A stretch of 64,000 nt of DNA from an uncultured Clostridiaceae bacterium. GTDB lineage: Bacteria > Bacillota > Clostridia > TANB77 > CAG-508. Location: positions 62,001-126,000 of the forward strand of contig CAMPYH010000001.1 of NCBI GenBank assembly GCA_946998225.1, in the 5' to 3' direction. The notes under the pieces were generated by a model. The model had not been told where the DNA came from and searched no databases. It saw only the letters and a program-made list of their open reading frames with translations. The position numbers and the translations under genes are program-made. Below, piece by piece: positions 55,825 through 64,000 of the stretch; the stretch's first letter is position 1; each line of letters opens with the position of its first letter.

Positions 55825-55914
55825 GGAGAGGTGGCCGAGCGGTTGAAGGCACCAGTCTTGAAAATTGGAATAGGTTTGCGCCTATCGTGGGTTCGAATCC
55901 CACCCTCTCCGCCA
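55825..55914 (+). tRNA. tRNA-Ser (UGA)
   Basis: This 90-base class II tRNA has acceptor GGAGAGG/CCTCTCC, D arm GGCCGAGC, anticodon loop CTTGAAA (anticodon TGA), a long variable arm (about 16 bases, stem TAGG..TTTGCGCCTA), T loop TTCGAAT and an encoded CCA end. It reads UCA and other UCN codons. Confidence 0.96.
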
Positions 55915-55918
55915 TTAA

Positions 55919-55942
55919 AAAAAACACCATATGGTGTTTTTT
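55919..55942. terminator. Bidirectional terminator between tRNA-Ser and parB
   Basis: A perfect 24-base palindrome (AAAAAACACCAT and its complement) with T-runs in both directions can end both tRNA-Ser (plus) and parB (minus, stop at 55962). Confidence 0.85.
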
Positions 55943-55961
55943 ATTTTATTCATATTAATTA

Positions 55962-56951
55962 TTAATCTAATAATCCCATCATTCTTTCAAGGTCTTCTTG
56001 TGAAGAATAGTTTATTATTATTTGACCACTGTTTTTCTTAGCATTACTTAATTTTATTTGTACTTTATTTCCAAAATATTCTTCAAATTTATTTTCTAGA
56101 TCTGTAAAAAGATATGAATGAGTTTGGATTTTATTACCTTTTTTATTTGATAGTTTAAGTCTTTTTAATGCTTCTGTGGCACTTAATCCTTTTTCTGTAA
56201 TTAATATTAAAGCTTCTCTTTGTAAATCTAAATTATCTGTTTCAAGTAAGGCAAGACAAGCTTGTTCACTTAGATTTGGCATGTTTTGCATTTCATCTAG
56301 AAGTTCATTGTTTAAATTTAATATTTTTAATGAATTAAAAATAGATGAAAAATTAATTCCTGTAAGTTCAGAAACTTCTTTACCAGTTAGATCGTATTCT
56401 TTCATTAAATTATTAAAACCTCTTGCTTTTTCAACTGGGTTTAAATCTTCTCTTTGAAGATTTTCAATAATTGAAATTTGTGCATTTTTTGAATTATCTT
56501 TTTTAGATATTATTGCTGGTATAGTTTTTTGTCCTGCAAGTTTTGAAGCTCTCCAACGTCTTTCACCTGCAACAATTGTATAATAGTCTCCATCTGGTTC
56601 AACTATAATTGGTTGTAAAACACCAAACATTTTTATTGAATTTGCAAGTTCATCTAATTTGTTAGTATCAAAGACTTTTCTAGCTTGATTTTCATTTGGA
56701 ACAACATCAACTAGTTTTAAATCAACAATTTGACCTTCTTTGAGTTTAATTTCTTTATATACATTATCTTCAGATTTAACTGGATTAACCTTTTTTTCTT
56801 TTTGTTTTACTTCCTCTTTAGGATGTATTACTATTTCATTTTCATTTTCTTTTTTATTAACATCTTTTTGTTCTTCATTAAACATAAAGTTATTTGAACC
56901 ATTTTGTTCAAATAAAGCACCTATTCCGCGTCCAAGACCTGTTCTTTTCAA
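55962..56951 (-). CDS. parB: Chromosome-partitioning protein ParB
   Basis: The 329-aa protein has an N-terminal RTGLGRGIGALFEQ motif, the CTPase/ParB-N domain (VVPNENQARKVFD; IVAGERRWRASKLAG), a central HTH (LTGKEVSELTGINFSSI) and a C-terminal dimerisation segment. It loads at parS sites and recruits SMC. I found no consensus parS (TGTTTCACGTGAAACA) in the window. Noc is absent. It follows parA with a 10-base gap and is the last gene of its operon. Confidence 0.96.
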   Translation of the reverse strand: MKRTGLGRGIGALFEQNGSNNFMFNEEQKDVNKKENENEIVIHPKEEVKQKEKKVNPVKSEDNVYKEIKLKEGQIVDLKLVDVVPNENQARKVFDTNKLDELANSIKMFGVLQPIIVEPDGDYYTIVAGERRWRASKLAGQKTIPAIISKKDNSKNAQISIIENLQREDLNPVEKARGFNNLMKEYDLTGKEVSELTGINFSSIFNSLKILNLNNELLDEMQNMPNLSEQACLALLETDNLDLQREALILITEKGLSATEALKRLKLSNKKGNKIQTHSYLFTDLENKFEEYFGNKVQIKLSNAKKNSGQIIINYSSQEDLERMMGLLD

Positions 56952-56961
56952 ATTATTCTCC

Positions 56962-57747
56962 TTAATTATTATTTAATTTATCCCAATTTTGTTTTTTTAG
57001 CATAACTTCTTTTGCTAATGCAAGATAAGCTTCAGCTCCTTTTGATGTTTCATCATAATCTAATATTGATCTTCCATAGCTTGGAGCTTCACTTAATTTA
57101 ATATTTCTAGGTATTATAGTGTCAAAAACATTTTTCTTGAAATATTTTTTAACCTCATCAACTACTTCATTAGAAAGTTTAGTTCTTGAATCATACATGG
57201 TAAGAACAGCACCTTCTATTTCTAGTTCTTGATTTAAATATTGTTTAACAAGACCTATTGTATTACTTAATTGTGTAAGACCTTCTAATGCATAATATTC
57301 GCATTGAATAGGTATTAAAACACTATCTGCACATGTAAGAGCATTAAGAGTGATTAAACCTAAAGAAGGAGGACAGTCTATTATTATAAAGTCATAAATA
57401 TCTTTAATTTCAGATATTTTATTTTTTAATCTATGTTCTCTAGACATAAGTGAAACAAGCTCAACTTCTGCTCCAGCAAGATCAATGTTAGATGGACATA
57501 TAATTAAACCATCAACATTTGTATTAAGAGTAGCTTCGCTCATTTTTACATCTGAAATCAAAACATCATATAGTGAATTTTTTAAATTTTTATCTATTCC
57601 AAGTCCACTTGTAGCATTACCTTGTGGATCTGCATCAATTAACAAAACTTTATTGCCAAGTTTTGCAAGTACAGAAGATAAATTTATAGCAGTAGTTGTT
57701 TTACCAACACCACCTTTTTGATTAGCAATAACTATTGTTTTTCCCAC
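56962..57747 (-). CDS. parA: Chromosome-partitioning ATPase ParA/Soj
   Basis: The 261-aa protein has the deviant Walker A KGGVGKTTTAINLS, LLIDADPQGNAT, and DFIIIDCPPSLGLIT. In complex with DNA it drives ParB-parS segregation and, in Bacillus, regulates DnaA. The start is a GTG preceded by AAAGGAGG. It has its own promoter, so parA and parB form a separate transcript from rsmG. Confidence 0.96.
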   Translation of the reverse strand: MGKTIVIANQKGGVGKTTTAINLSSVLAKLGNKVLLIDADPQGNATSGLGIDKNLKNSLYDVLISDVKMSEATLNTNVDGLIICPSNIDLAGAEVELVSLMSREHRLKNKISEIKDIYDFIIIDCPPSLGLITLNALTCADSVLIPIQCEYYALEGLTQLSNTIGLVKQYLNQELEIEGAVLTMYDSRTKLSNEVVDEVKKYFKKNVFDTIIPRNIKLSEAPSYGRSILDYDETSKGAEAYLALAKEVMLKKQNWDKLNNN

Positions 57748-57765
57748 TTGAACCTCCTTTAAAAA

Positions 57766-57794
57766 AATATATCATAAAAAAAGTAGTATATCAA
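57766..57794 (-). promoter_or_regulatory. parAB promoter
   Basis: TTGATA (57789-57794) and TATATT (57766-57771) on the minus strand with 17 bases between. It lies directly after the rsmG terminator. Confidence 0.6.
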
Positions 57795-57795
57795 T

Positions 57796-57825
57796 GTAAA
57801 AAAAGTCTGCTTATTTACATAAGCA
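57796..57825 (-). terminator. Terminator after rsmG
   Basis: A 7-bp stem (57808-57814 with 57819-57825) with a TTAC loop and a U7 tract on the minus strand (A-run 57798-57804), just before the parA promoter. Confidence 0.65.
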
Positions 57826-57834
57826 AACCATTTT

Positions 57835-58602
57835 TTAATATTTTTTTGCATTTTTTGAAGGTAAATTTGAATTTAATTCATCAATTTTTTTAAAAATATA
57901 TATTGTTCTAGTAAGGTTATCTATAGTATATTCTTCAATATGTTCTAACTCTAAAGAAAATTTTTCAAAAATTTTTTCATCATACTCTTCAAGATCACCT
58001 TTCATACAGATTAGATAACCAGATGGAGATACAAATCCTGCCATTAATTGAATTATACTATTTAAATTAGCAACTGCTCTAGATGTACAAATATAAAATT
58101 TCTCTCTAAAATTTTTATCATGTGCTAACATTTCAGCTCTTGCATGAATTGTTTTAACATTAATATTTGACTCTTCAATAACTTTTAATTTTTTGTTAAC
58201 ACTATCTAATCCATATGATTCAATATCTTCATTTAAAATACTTACAACACTTAGTGGAAAACCACCGCCTGTACCGATATCTATATATTTTAATTTTTCA
58301 TTTAGTAGCTTTTCTTTTTCTATAGCATTTAAACCTTCTGATTCTATAGATTCTTCTACATCAAATTTATATTCTTCTTTAAATATATCTATATATTTTT
58401 GTATATAAATTGAATCAACAATATGCTTTAAAATAAAATCTTTTTCATCAGTTATTGCAGTTAAATTAATTTGTTTATTTTTTTCTAAAATATATTTCAT
58501 ATATGAATAAAGTTTCTTTATTTCATCATCTGTTAATTCTATTTTAATTTTGTTTGACTCTATTTTATCTAGTAAATACTTTTTAAAGTTATCTAAATCC
58601 AT
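57835..58602 (-). CDS. rsmG: 16S rRNA (guanine-527 N7)-methyltransferase
   Basis: The 255-aa protein has the GidB fold: NKQINLTAITDEKDFILKH near the N-terminus, motif I YIDIGTGGGFPLSV and CTSRAVANLNSII. An acidic insert (about 75-95, EESIESEGLNAIEKE) lies just before motif I. It methylates G527 of 16S rRNA. Its start overlaps the mnmG stop by one base. Confidence 0.95.
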   Translation of the reverse strand: MDLDNFKKYLLDKIESNKIKIELTDDEIKKLYSYMKYILEKNKQINLTAITDEKDFILKHIVDSIYIQKYIDIFKEEYKFDVEESIESEGLNAIEKEKLLNEKLKYIDIGTGGGFPLSVVSILNEDIESYGLDSVNKKLKVIEESNINVKTIHARAEMLAHDKNFREKFYICTSRAVANLNSIIQLMAGFVSPSGYLICMKGDLEEYDEKIFEKFSLELEHIEEYTIDNLTRTIYIFKKIDELNSNLPSKNAKKY

Positions 58603-60482
58603 TAAAAAGTTTCCTTTCTATTAGTTTTTCCATATGTTTCCAAATATATTAAAAGTACAGATATATCTGAAGGTGAAATTCCAGATATTCTTGAAGCTTG
58701 TCCTATAGAAAGAGGTCTAAATTTTTGTAATTTTTCAATTGCTTCAATTCTAATTCCTTTTATATTTGAATAATCAAAATCTTCTGGTATCTTTTTATTT
58801 TCTAATTTTTTAAATTTTAATACTTCTTCTTTTTGAAGATTAATATATCCTTCGTATTTTATTTTAATTTCAACTTCTTTTATTACATCTTGTGGTAACT
58901 CAGGTCTTTCTGGATCTATATCTTTTAAAATATTGTAATTTAATTCTGAACGTTTTATTAAATTTATTAATTTTTCACCATGTGTAATAGGTGTAGAATT
59001 AAAAGATTTTAATATATTATTTACATTAGATTTTGGTGAAATATTTATATTTTCCAATCTTTTAATCTCATTTTCAATTAAATTATATTTTTCTGAAAAT
59101 CTCTTAAATCTTTCTTCAGAAATTAAACCAATTTCATGTCCTATTGGAGTAAGTCTTTCATCTGCATTATCTTGTCTTAAAAGAAGTCTATATTCTGCTC
59201 TTGATGTTAGCATTCTATATGGTTCATGTGTATTTTTTGTACATATATCATCTATTAAAACACCAATATATGCTTCGTCTCTACCAAGAATTACAGGATT
59301 TTTTCCTTGCAATTTTCTAGCAGCATTTATTCCAGCCATAAGACCTTGTGCTGCGGCTTCTTCATATCCTGATGTTCCGTTAATTTGTCCTGCTGAAAAT
59401 AGTCCTGAGACCTTTTTTAGCTCTAAACTTGGATGTAATTCATTTGGTTCAAAACAATCATATTCTATAGCATAAGCTGGTTTCATAAATTCACATTTTT
59501 CAAGACCCGGAATAGTTCTATATAATTCTTCTTGTATATCTACAGGAAGTGATGAACTAAGTCCTTGTGCATATATTTCATTAGTATCTAATCCCATAGG
59601 TTCCATAAAAACTTGATGTGATTCTTTTTCATTAAATCTATAAATTTTATCTTCAATAGAAGGACAATATCTCGCACCTATTCCTGATACGTGTCCAGAA
59701 AACATAGCAGATTTTTGTAAATTTGCTTCTATTATTTTTTTAGTATCTTTGTTTGTGTGTGTTAAATAACAATCTAATATATTATTTATAGAATTTTTAG
59801 TTTCAAATGAAAATGGTTCAATATTTGAATCACCTTTTTGAACTTCCATTTTTGAAAAATCTATTGATCTTTTGTTTATTCTAGCAGGTGTACCTGTTTT
59901 AAATTTTTGTACTGCAAAACCTAAACTTCTTATATTTTTTGCAAGTGAAACAGCAGGAAGTGATTGATCAGGTCCTGATTGATATACAGCATCTCCTATA
60001 AATATTTTTGCATCAAGATATGTTCCAGTTGCTAATATAACTATTTTTGAAGAATATATTTCACCTGTTTTTGTTTTAATTCCTTTAACAGTACTATCTT
60101 CAACTATAATTTCAGTTACTTCAGCTTGTTTAATATATAAATTATCTTGGTTTTCTAAAACATATTTCATATGTGTCATATAATGCTTTTTATCTATCTG
60201 TGCTCTTAATGAGTGTACTGCTGGGCCTTTGCTTACATTAAGCATTTTAATTTGAACTGCATTTTTATCTGCAGCTTTTCCCATTTCTCCACCAAGAGCG
60301 TCAATTTCGCGTACTAAATGTCCTTTTGAAGAACCTCCAATACTTGGATTACATGGTAGATTTGCTATTTGATCTAAACTCATGGAAAACATAACTGTTT
60401 TAAAACCTAGTCTTGCTGTTGCAAGAGATGCTTCAATTCCAGCATGTCCACCACCTATTACTATTACATCGAAATTATTCAT
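58602..60482 (-). CDS. mnmG: tRNA uridine carboxymethylaminomethyl enzyme MnmG
   Basis: The protein of about 626 aa has the FAD-binding [16 protein letters not shown] motif, [21 protein letters not shown], the [15 protein letters not shown] motif with catalytic cysteine region CPSIEDK, and a C-terminal helical domain. With MnmE it modifies wobble U34 of several tRNAs. The start at 60482 follows AGGAAA directly after the mnmE stop; the in-frame upstream start at 60500 would overlap mnmE. Confidence 0.97.
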   Translation of the reverse strand: MNNFDVIVIGGGHAGIEASLATARLGFKTVMFSMSLDQIANLPCNPSIGGSSKGHLVREIDALGGEMGKAADKNAVQIKMLNVSKGPAVHSLRAQIDKKHYMTHMKYVLENQDNLYIKQAEVTEIIVEDSTVKGIKTKTGEIYSSKIVILATGTYLDAKIFIGDAVYQSGPDQSLPAVSLAKNIRSLGFAVQKFKTGTPARINKRSIDFSKMEVQKGDSNIEPFSFETKNSINNILDCYLTHTNKDTKKIIEANLQKSAMFSGHVSGIGARYCPSIEDKIYRFNEKESHQVFMEPMGLDTNEIYAQGLSSSLPVDIQEELYRTIPGLEKCEFMKPAYAIEYDCFEPNELHPSLELKKVSGLFSAGQINGTSGYEEAAAQGLMAGINAARKLQGKNPVILGRDEAYIGVLIDDICTKNTHEPYRMLTSRAEYRLLLRQDNADERLTPIGHEIGLISEERFKRFSEKYNLIENEIKRLENINISPKSNVNNILKSFNSTPITHGEKLINLIKRSELNYNILKDIDPERPELPQDVIKEVEIKIKYEGYINLQKEEVLKFKKLENKKIPEDFDYSNIKGIRIEAIEKLQKFRPLSIGQASRISGISPSDISVLLIYLETYGKTNRKETF

Positions 60483-60484
60483 AA

Positions 60485-61894
60485 TTATTTTCCTAAACAA
60501 AAATTAGAAAAGATTTCATTTAATATTTCTTCCCTAACATTTTCTCCTGTTAATTCGTTTAATTTATTTACTATTGATTGTATATTCAGTGAAAGAATAT
60601 CTTCTGGGACAGAATCTATATCTTTTATTGTTTTTTCAATAAGTTCTATTGTATCTTTTATTATATTTTTTTGTCTTTCGTGTATTATTATATATTCTGA
60701 ATCTTTTGTATAAAAATTTTCATTTAAATATGATCTTAAATTTGAAAGAAGATTATTTATTCCATCTTTTGTTATTGTAGATATCTTAAAAATATTTAGT
60801 TTATCTAAATTCGCATTTAGTTTTATATATTCTTCAAAATCCTTTTCATTAAATTTATTTTCAAGATCTGATTTATTTAAAACAAAAATTATATCTTTAT
60901 TATTTTCTTTACTAGATAAATTTTCCTTACATAAATTAATAATATTTTTATCTTCTTCATCTAGATCTTTAGATAAATCAAATAAAGCTATAATGATATC
61001 TGCATTATTTGCAGCTTTAATAGATTTTTCAATTCCTATTTTTTCAACCGTATCATCAGATGTTCTAATTCCAGCTGTATCAATTATTCTTACTGGTATT
61101 CCGTCAATTGTTATATGTTCTTCAATTGTGTCTCTTGTTGTGCCAGCTATGTCTGTAACTATTGCTCTATCTGAATCAAGAAGTAGATTTAATAGAGAAG
61201 ATTTACCAGCGTTTGGTTTTCCAATAAGTGCTAAAGAAAATCCATTTTTTATTTTATTTCCTATATCAAAGTTCTTTTCGAAATTTAAAAAATTAATATA
61301 TTCTTTATTTAATTTTTCATAAATAGTTTTTTTAGTAAGAGTAGGATTATCGTATTCTGGATAATCAATATTTACTTCTAAATGCATTAATATATTTAAA
61401 AACTCTTTTTTAGAGCTATTAATAATATCTAAAAGTTTTCCGGCTAAAAGATTATTAGATATTTCTGCTTCAGCTTCAGATTTAGCTGAAAGAAGACTAG
61501 CAATACCTTCAACCTGACTTAGATCTATTCTTCCATTTAAAAAAGCTCTTTTTGTAAATTCACCAGGCTCTGCTGCTCTTGCTCCATTTTTTAAAACAAC
61601 TTCAAGTATTTTTTTACTAACAACAATTCCACCATGTACATTAAGTTCAACTACATCTTCTCTAGTATATGTATGAGGAGCCTTGAAAAATGAACACATA
61701 ACTTCATCAATTAAATTATCTTCATCATAAAGATGTCCATAATTAATTGTATTAGAAATTATGTCTTTTTTTTCTTTAATTTTTTTACTTTTAAATATTT
61801 TAAGAGCTATATCAAAAGCTAAGGGACCACTAATACGAATAATACCTATTCCGCCTTGCCCTGGAGCTGTAGATATAGAAGCTATAGTATCCAT
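60485..61894 (-). CDS. mnmE: tRNA modification GTPase MnmE
   Basis: The 469-aa protein has an N-terminal folate-binding domain ([22 protein letters not shown]), a GTPase domain with G1 [14 protein letters not shown]3 DTAG and G4 NKSD, and the C-terminal CLGK motif that is needed for function. It is the partner of MnmG in tRNA wobble modification. The start is 12 bases after the jag stop. Confidence 0.97.
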   Translation of the reverse strand: MDTIASISTAPGQGGIGIIRISGPLAFDIALKIFKSKKIKEKKDIISNTINYGHLYDEDNLIDEVMCSFFKAPHTYTREDVVELNVHGGIVVSKKILEVVLKNGARAAEPGEFTKRAFLNGRIDLSQVEGIASLLSAKSEAEAEISNNLLAGKLLDIINSSKKEFLNILMHLEVNIDYPEYDNPTLTKKTIYEKLNKEYINFLNFEKNFDIGNKIKNGFSLALIGKPNAGKSSLLNLLLDSDRAIVTDIAGTTRDTIEEHITIDGIPVRIIDTAGIRTSDDTVEKIGIEKSIKAANNADIIIALFDLSKDLDEEDKNIINLCKENLSSKENNKDIIFVLNKSDLENKFNEKDFEEYIKLNANLDKLNIFKISTITKDGINNLLSNLRSYLNENFYTKDSEYIIIHERQKNIIKDTIELIEKTIKDIDSVPEDILSLNIQSIVNKLNELTGENVREEILNEIFSNFCLGK

Positions 61895-61905
61895 AAAAAT
61901 CCTTT

Positions 61906-62613
61906 CTATTCTATTTCTGCTTTTGAAATTACTATATGTCTATTTGGTTCTGATCCTTCAGATTTTGTTGTAAGATCAGGATATTTTAGCATAATATCAT
62001 GAACTTGTTTTCTTTCGAAAGAACTCATTGGTTCTAAAGGAATGCTTATTCCATCTTTTCTAACTTTATAAGCTGCTTCTTCAGCTTGTGTTAAAATGAT
62101 TTCACTTCTTTTTTCTCTATAATTTGCTGCATCAACAAAAACGTTTACAGCATTTCTACATTTGTGTATTAGTAATTGTTGAAGATATGTTTGTATAGCA
62201 TTTATTGTTGATCCTTTATTTCCAATTATTATTGAATCATTATTTGTTTTAAGATCTATATAAAAATCTTTGTCTTCTTCTTTGATTTCATAATTAATTT
62301 TTACTGAAATTTTAAAAGAAGAAAAGTGTTTGAAAAATTCTTCAATAACTTTTCTATTCTTTTCTAAATCTTGGTTATTTAGATTATTTTTCTTTTTATC
62401 TTTAATTCTAGTAAGTTTTTTAATAAGTTCCATTTTTTCTTGATCAATAGTAACAGCAATTTTAACATTTTTTTGATCTAATATATTGAAGATTGTCTTA
62501 TTATTAGGTTCTTCTAGAATTTCAATAATAAAATATTTTCTACTAATATTTAATTTTTTTTCAGCATTTAATATGGCTTGTTCTTTCGTTGCACCATAAA
62601 AAATATTATCCAT
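61906..62613 (-). CDS. jag: KH/R3H RNA-binding protein Jag (KhpB)
   Basis: The 235-aa protein has the N-terminal Jag-N domain (GATKEQAILNAEKKL), a KH domain (IIGNKGSTINAIQTYLQQL) and an R3H domain (PLEPMSSFERKQVHDIML; SEGSEPNRHIVIS). It binds RNA and affects cell-wall synthesis and shape in several Firmicutes. The ATG overlaps the yidC stop by one base. Confidence 0.95.
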   Translation of the reverse strand: MDNIFYGATKEQAILNAEKKLNISRKYFIIEILEEPNNKTIFNILDQKNVKIAVTIDQEKMELIKKLTRIKDKKKNNLNNQDLEKNRKVIEEFFKHFSSFKISVKINYEIKEEDKDFYIDLKTNNDSIIIGNKGSTINAIQTYLQQLLIHKCRNAVNVFVDAANYREKRSEIILTQAEEAAYKVRKDGISIPLEPMSSFERKQVHDIMLKYPDLTTKSEGSEPNRHIVISKAEIE

Positions 62614-63731
62614 TATTTCCTCTTATTTTTATCCTTTTTATTATTTTTTTTATTTATATTTTCATCAGTTTCGTCTTTTTCTACGACAATTACATTGCCT
62701 TCATTTAATCTTGATGAATTAACGCTTTTTTCTTTATCTAAAATACTTTGTATTAGCTTAGTCTCAGCTATAGAAAGTATAGCGCTTGTTATCCAGTAAA
62801 GAGCAAGTGCAAGTGGAGACATGATTGTAACCATACCTATTAAAAGTGGTGTCATGTACATCATATTTTTATTTGTTTGCATCATAGTAGATTCAAATGT
62901 TCCGTTTTCTTTAGAATCATCTTCAGTAGATCTTGAATTTTGCAGTTTTTCCATATCTTTAAGTGAAATTTGAGATCCAACTATTGATACAATTATATAT
63001 AATGCTGGTAATATAAATAGTTTATAGTCAATTTTATGATTTTTATTTTCCTTTATAGCATTTATTTCATCTTTAGGAGCTCTAGTTAAATTGATACCTA
63101 AAAAGTTCATATTAAAATGAACATCTTTGTCTTCATTTCCGAATCTTCTTATTATATCTAGTTCGCTTTGTCTAGATGTCTTTTTAACTTTTTCTAATTT
63201 GTTTTCTTTAATATTATCTGATTTCTTTTCTTCATTTACTTGTTTTGTTTCATTTTTATTTGCATCATTTTTTTCTTTAAGCTCTGTTTCATTTTCTTTT
63301 TCAACTTTTTTATCTAGACTTTCTTGATAAAGTATTTGTGAATATTTTTCTATTTTATCTGCTGGTGTCTTTTTAACATATTTTAAAGGATAAGAAACAA
63401 CACCAAGCATGGCAAATAGTATAACGATTTGAACAATGAAAAATAAGCATGTTGAAAAAGGAGAAATTTTTTCTCTTTGATAAATTTCAGCTATTTTTCT
63501 GTTTTGTACAACTATATCGTCTTTATATTTTTTCTTTATTTCTTCAGTCTCTTTTTGTACTTTATTCATCTTTAAGCTATCTCTTCTTTGGCTTAATGAC
63601 ATAAAGAATGTTAGACACTTTACTAGAATGGTGAAAATAATTATAGAAGCTCCATAATCATTTACAATATTATAAATAAAATGTATAACTGTTCCAAAAA
63701 ACATTGAAACTAATTCAATTAAACTTCCCAT
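62613..63731 (-). CDS. yidC: Membrane insertase YidC
   Basis: The 372-aa protein has about five membrane helices; the amphipathic/cytoplasmic loop LSQRRDSLKMNKVQKETEEI after the first, ISPFSTCLFFIVQIVILFAML, and the C-terminal LALYWITSAILSI helix are YidC-typical. Unlike most Firmicute YidC it lacks a lipobox Cys, and it carries a charged insert of about 60 residues (about 135-200, rich in Lys, Glu and Asn) and a basic tail. It inserts membrane proteins, partly with SRP. It follows yidD by 12 bases. Confidence 0.93.
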   Translation of the reverse strand: MGSLIELVSMFFGTVIHFIYNIVNDYGASIIIFTILVKCLTFFMSLSQRRDSLKMNKVQKETEEIKKKYKDDIVVQNRKIAEIYQREKISPFSTCLFFIVQIVILFAMLGVVSYPLKYVKKTPADKIEKYSQILYQESLDKKVEKENETELKEKNDANKNETKQVNEEKKSDNIKENKLEKVKKTSRQSELDIIRRFGNEDKDVHFNMNFLGINLTRAPKDEINAIKENKNHKIDYKLFILPALYIIVSIVGSQISLKDMEKLQNSRSTEDDSKENGTFESTMMQTNKNMMYMTPLLIGMVTIMSPLALALYWITSAILSIAETKLIQSILDKEKSVNSSRLNEGNVIVVEKDETDENINKKNNKKDKNKRK

Positions 63732-63742
63732 TTAAACTCCTA

Positions 63743-63955
63743 TTATGCTGGATCATATCCACCCTTTGAAAAGGGATTGCATCTTAATATTCTATAAATA
63801 CCTTTTAAAAAACCTTTCAGACATCCATATTTTTCAATTGCATCAATCATATAGCTTGAACAGCTAGGATAGAACCTACATTGACTTTTTCTAAATATAG
63901 AGTGTGAAAGGTTATTTTGGTAAAATTTTATTATTTTAATTAATATTTTCTTCAT
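63743..63955 (-). CDS. yidD: Membrane insertion efficiency factor YidD
   Basis: The 70-aa protein has the [19 protein letters not shown] and [12 protein letters not shown] motifs of the YidD family. It helps YidC-dependent insertion. Its start overlaps the rnpA end by 20 bases, with no strong Shine-Dalgarno, so it is probably coupled. Confidence 0.96.
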   Translation of the reverse strand: MKKILIKIIKFYQNNLSHSIFRKSQCRFYPSCSSYMIDAIEKYGCLKGFLKGIYRILRCNPFSKGGYDPA

Positions 63956-64000
63956 TTATTAAATCCATTGATCTAAAAACATTTTTTAACTCATTATATA
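63936..64000 (-). CDS. rnpA: Ribonuclease P protein component, C-terminal end (runs off right edge)
   Basis: The last 20 codons ([20 protein letters not shown], stop at 63936-63938) are an open frame entering from the right edge. Position before yidD-yidC and the YNELKNVF pattern fit the rnpA C-terminus. The family call rests mostly on synteny. Confidence 0.75.
   Translation of the reverse strand, partial: YNELKNVFRSMDLINEENIN

Overview
The window is one contiguous stretch of a very AT-rich bacterial chromosome around the replication-initiation genes. Gene content and order (rnpA-yidD-yidC-jag-mnmE-mnmG-rsmG-parA-parB; dnaA-dnaN-recF-gyrB; radC-mreC-mreD-PBP2; SRP RNA-dnaX-ebfC-recR; a DUF4321 protein; DnaD- and DnaC/DnaI-type replication proteins) point to a low-GC Firmicute, most likely a clostridial lineage with a compact genome. 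It makes peptidoglycan (murA, murF, PBP2). TGA is used as a stop (radC), so the code is standard. I see no sporulation gene here. A placement among uncultured gut Clostridia is a guess.

Region 1-19 kb (all minus strand) is a block of exported proteins: two paralogous giant surface proteins (one cut by the left edge, one of 3206 aa), a GldG-like membrane protein, an InlB-repeat-like surface protein and a secreted transglutaminase-like protein. Most have their own terminators. Region 19-31 kb holds cell-shape and division genes (PBP2, mreD, mreC but no mreB), radC, a DUF4321 protein, an HD-GYP protein, a J-domain protein, murF, a UgtP/MGDG-synthase-type glycosyltransferase, and recR-ebfC-dnaX-SRP RNA.

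Regions 31-38 kb and 44-48.5 kb carry a type IV secretion (T4SS)-like apparatus in two pieces. The first is one tightly packed operon: a 54-aa membrane protein, VirD4-like coupling ATPase, VirB2-like, VirB6-like and PrgI-like proteins, then DnaD, DnaC/DnaI, tadA and a VirB8-like candidate. The second lies between gyrB and gyrA: a TraC-like stand-alone domain, a short VirB4 ATPase and two unknown proteins. There is no relaxase, integrase or att site in the window. Two of these genes appear to start at AUU and AUA codons behind perfect Shine-Dalgarno sequences, and a third looks leaderless. Between the pieces lie an initiator tRNA, murA, a WalJ-type hydrolase, rsmI, a TrmN6-type methylase and gyrA.

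Region 48.5-64 kb is the replication-initiation core. The dnaA-dnaN gap (52.86-53.29 kb) has a dense DnaA-box cluster, a TAG-trinucleotide run like a DnaA-trio element, and an AT-rich flank. Compared with the usual Firmicute layout, the dnaA-gyrB block lies at the parB end of the rnpA-parB operon and runs in the same direction as it, instead of diverging from rpmH. Genes are overwhelmingly on the minus strand, which raises the question of where replication actually starts. No CRISPR array, insertion sequence or prophage was seen.
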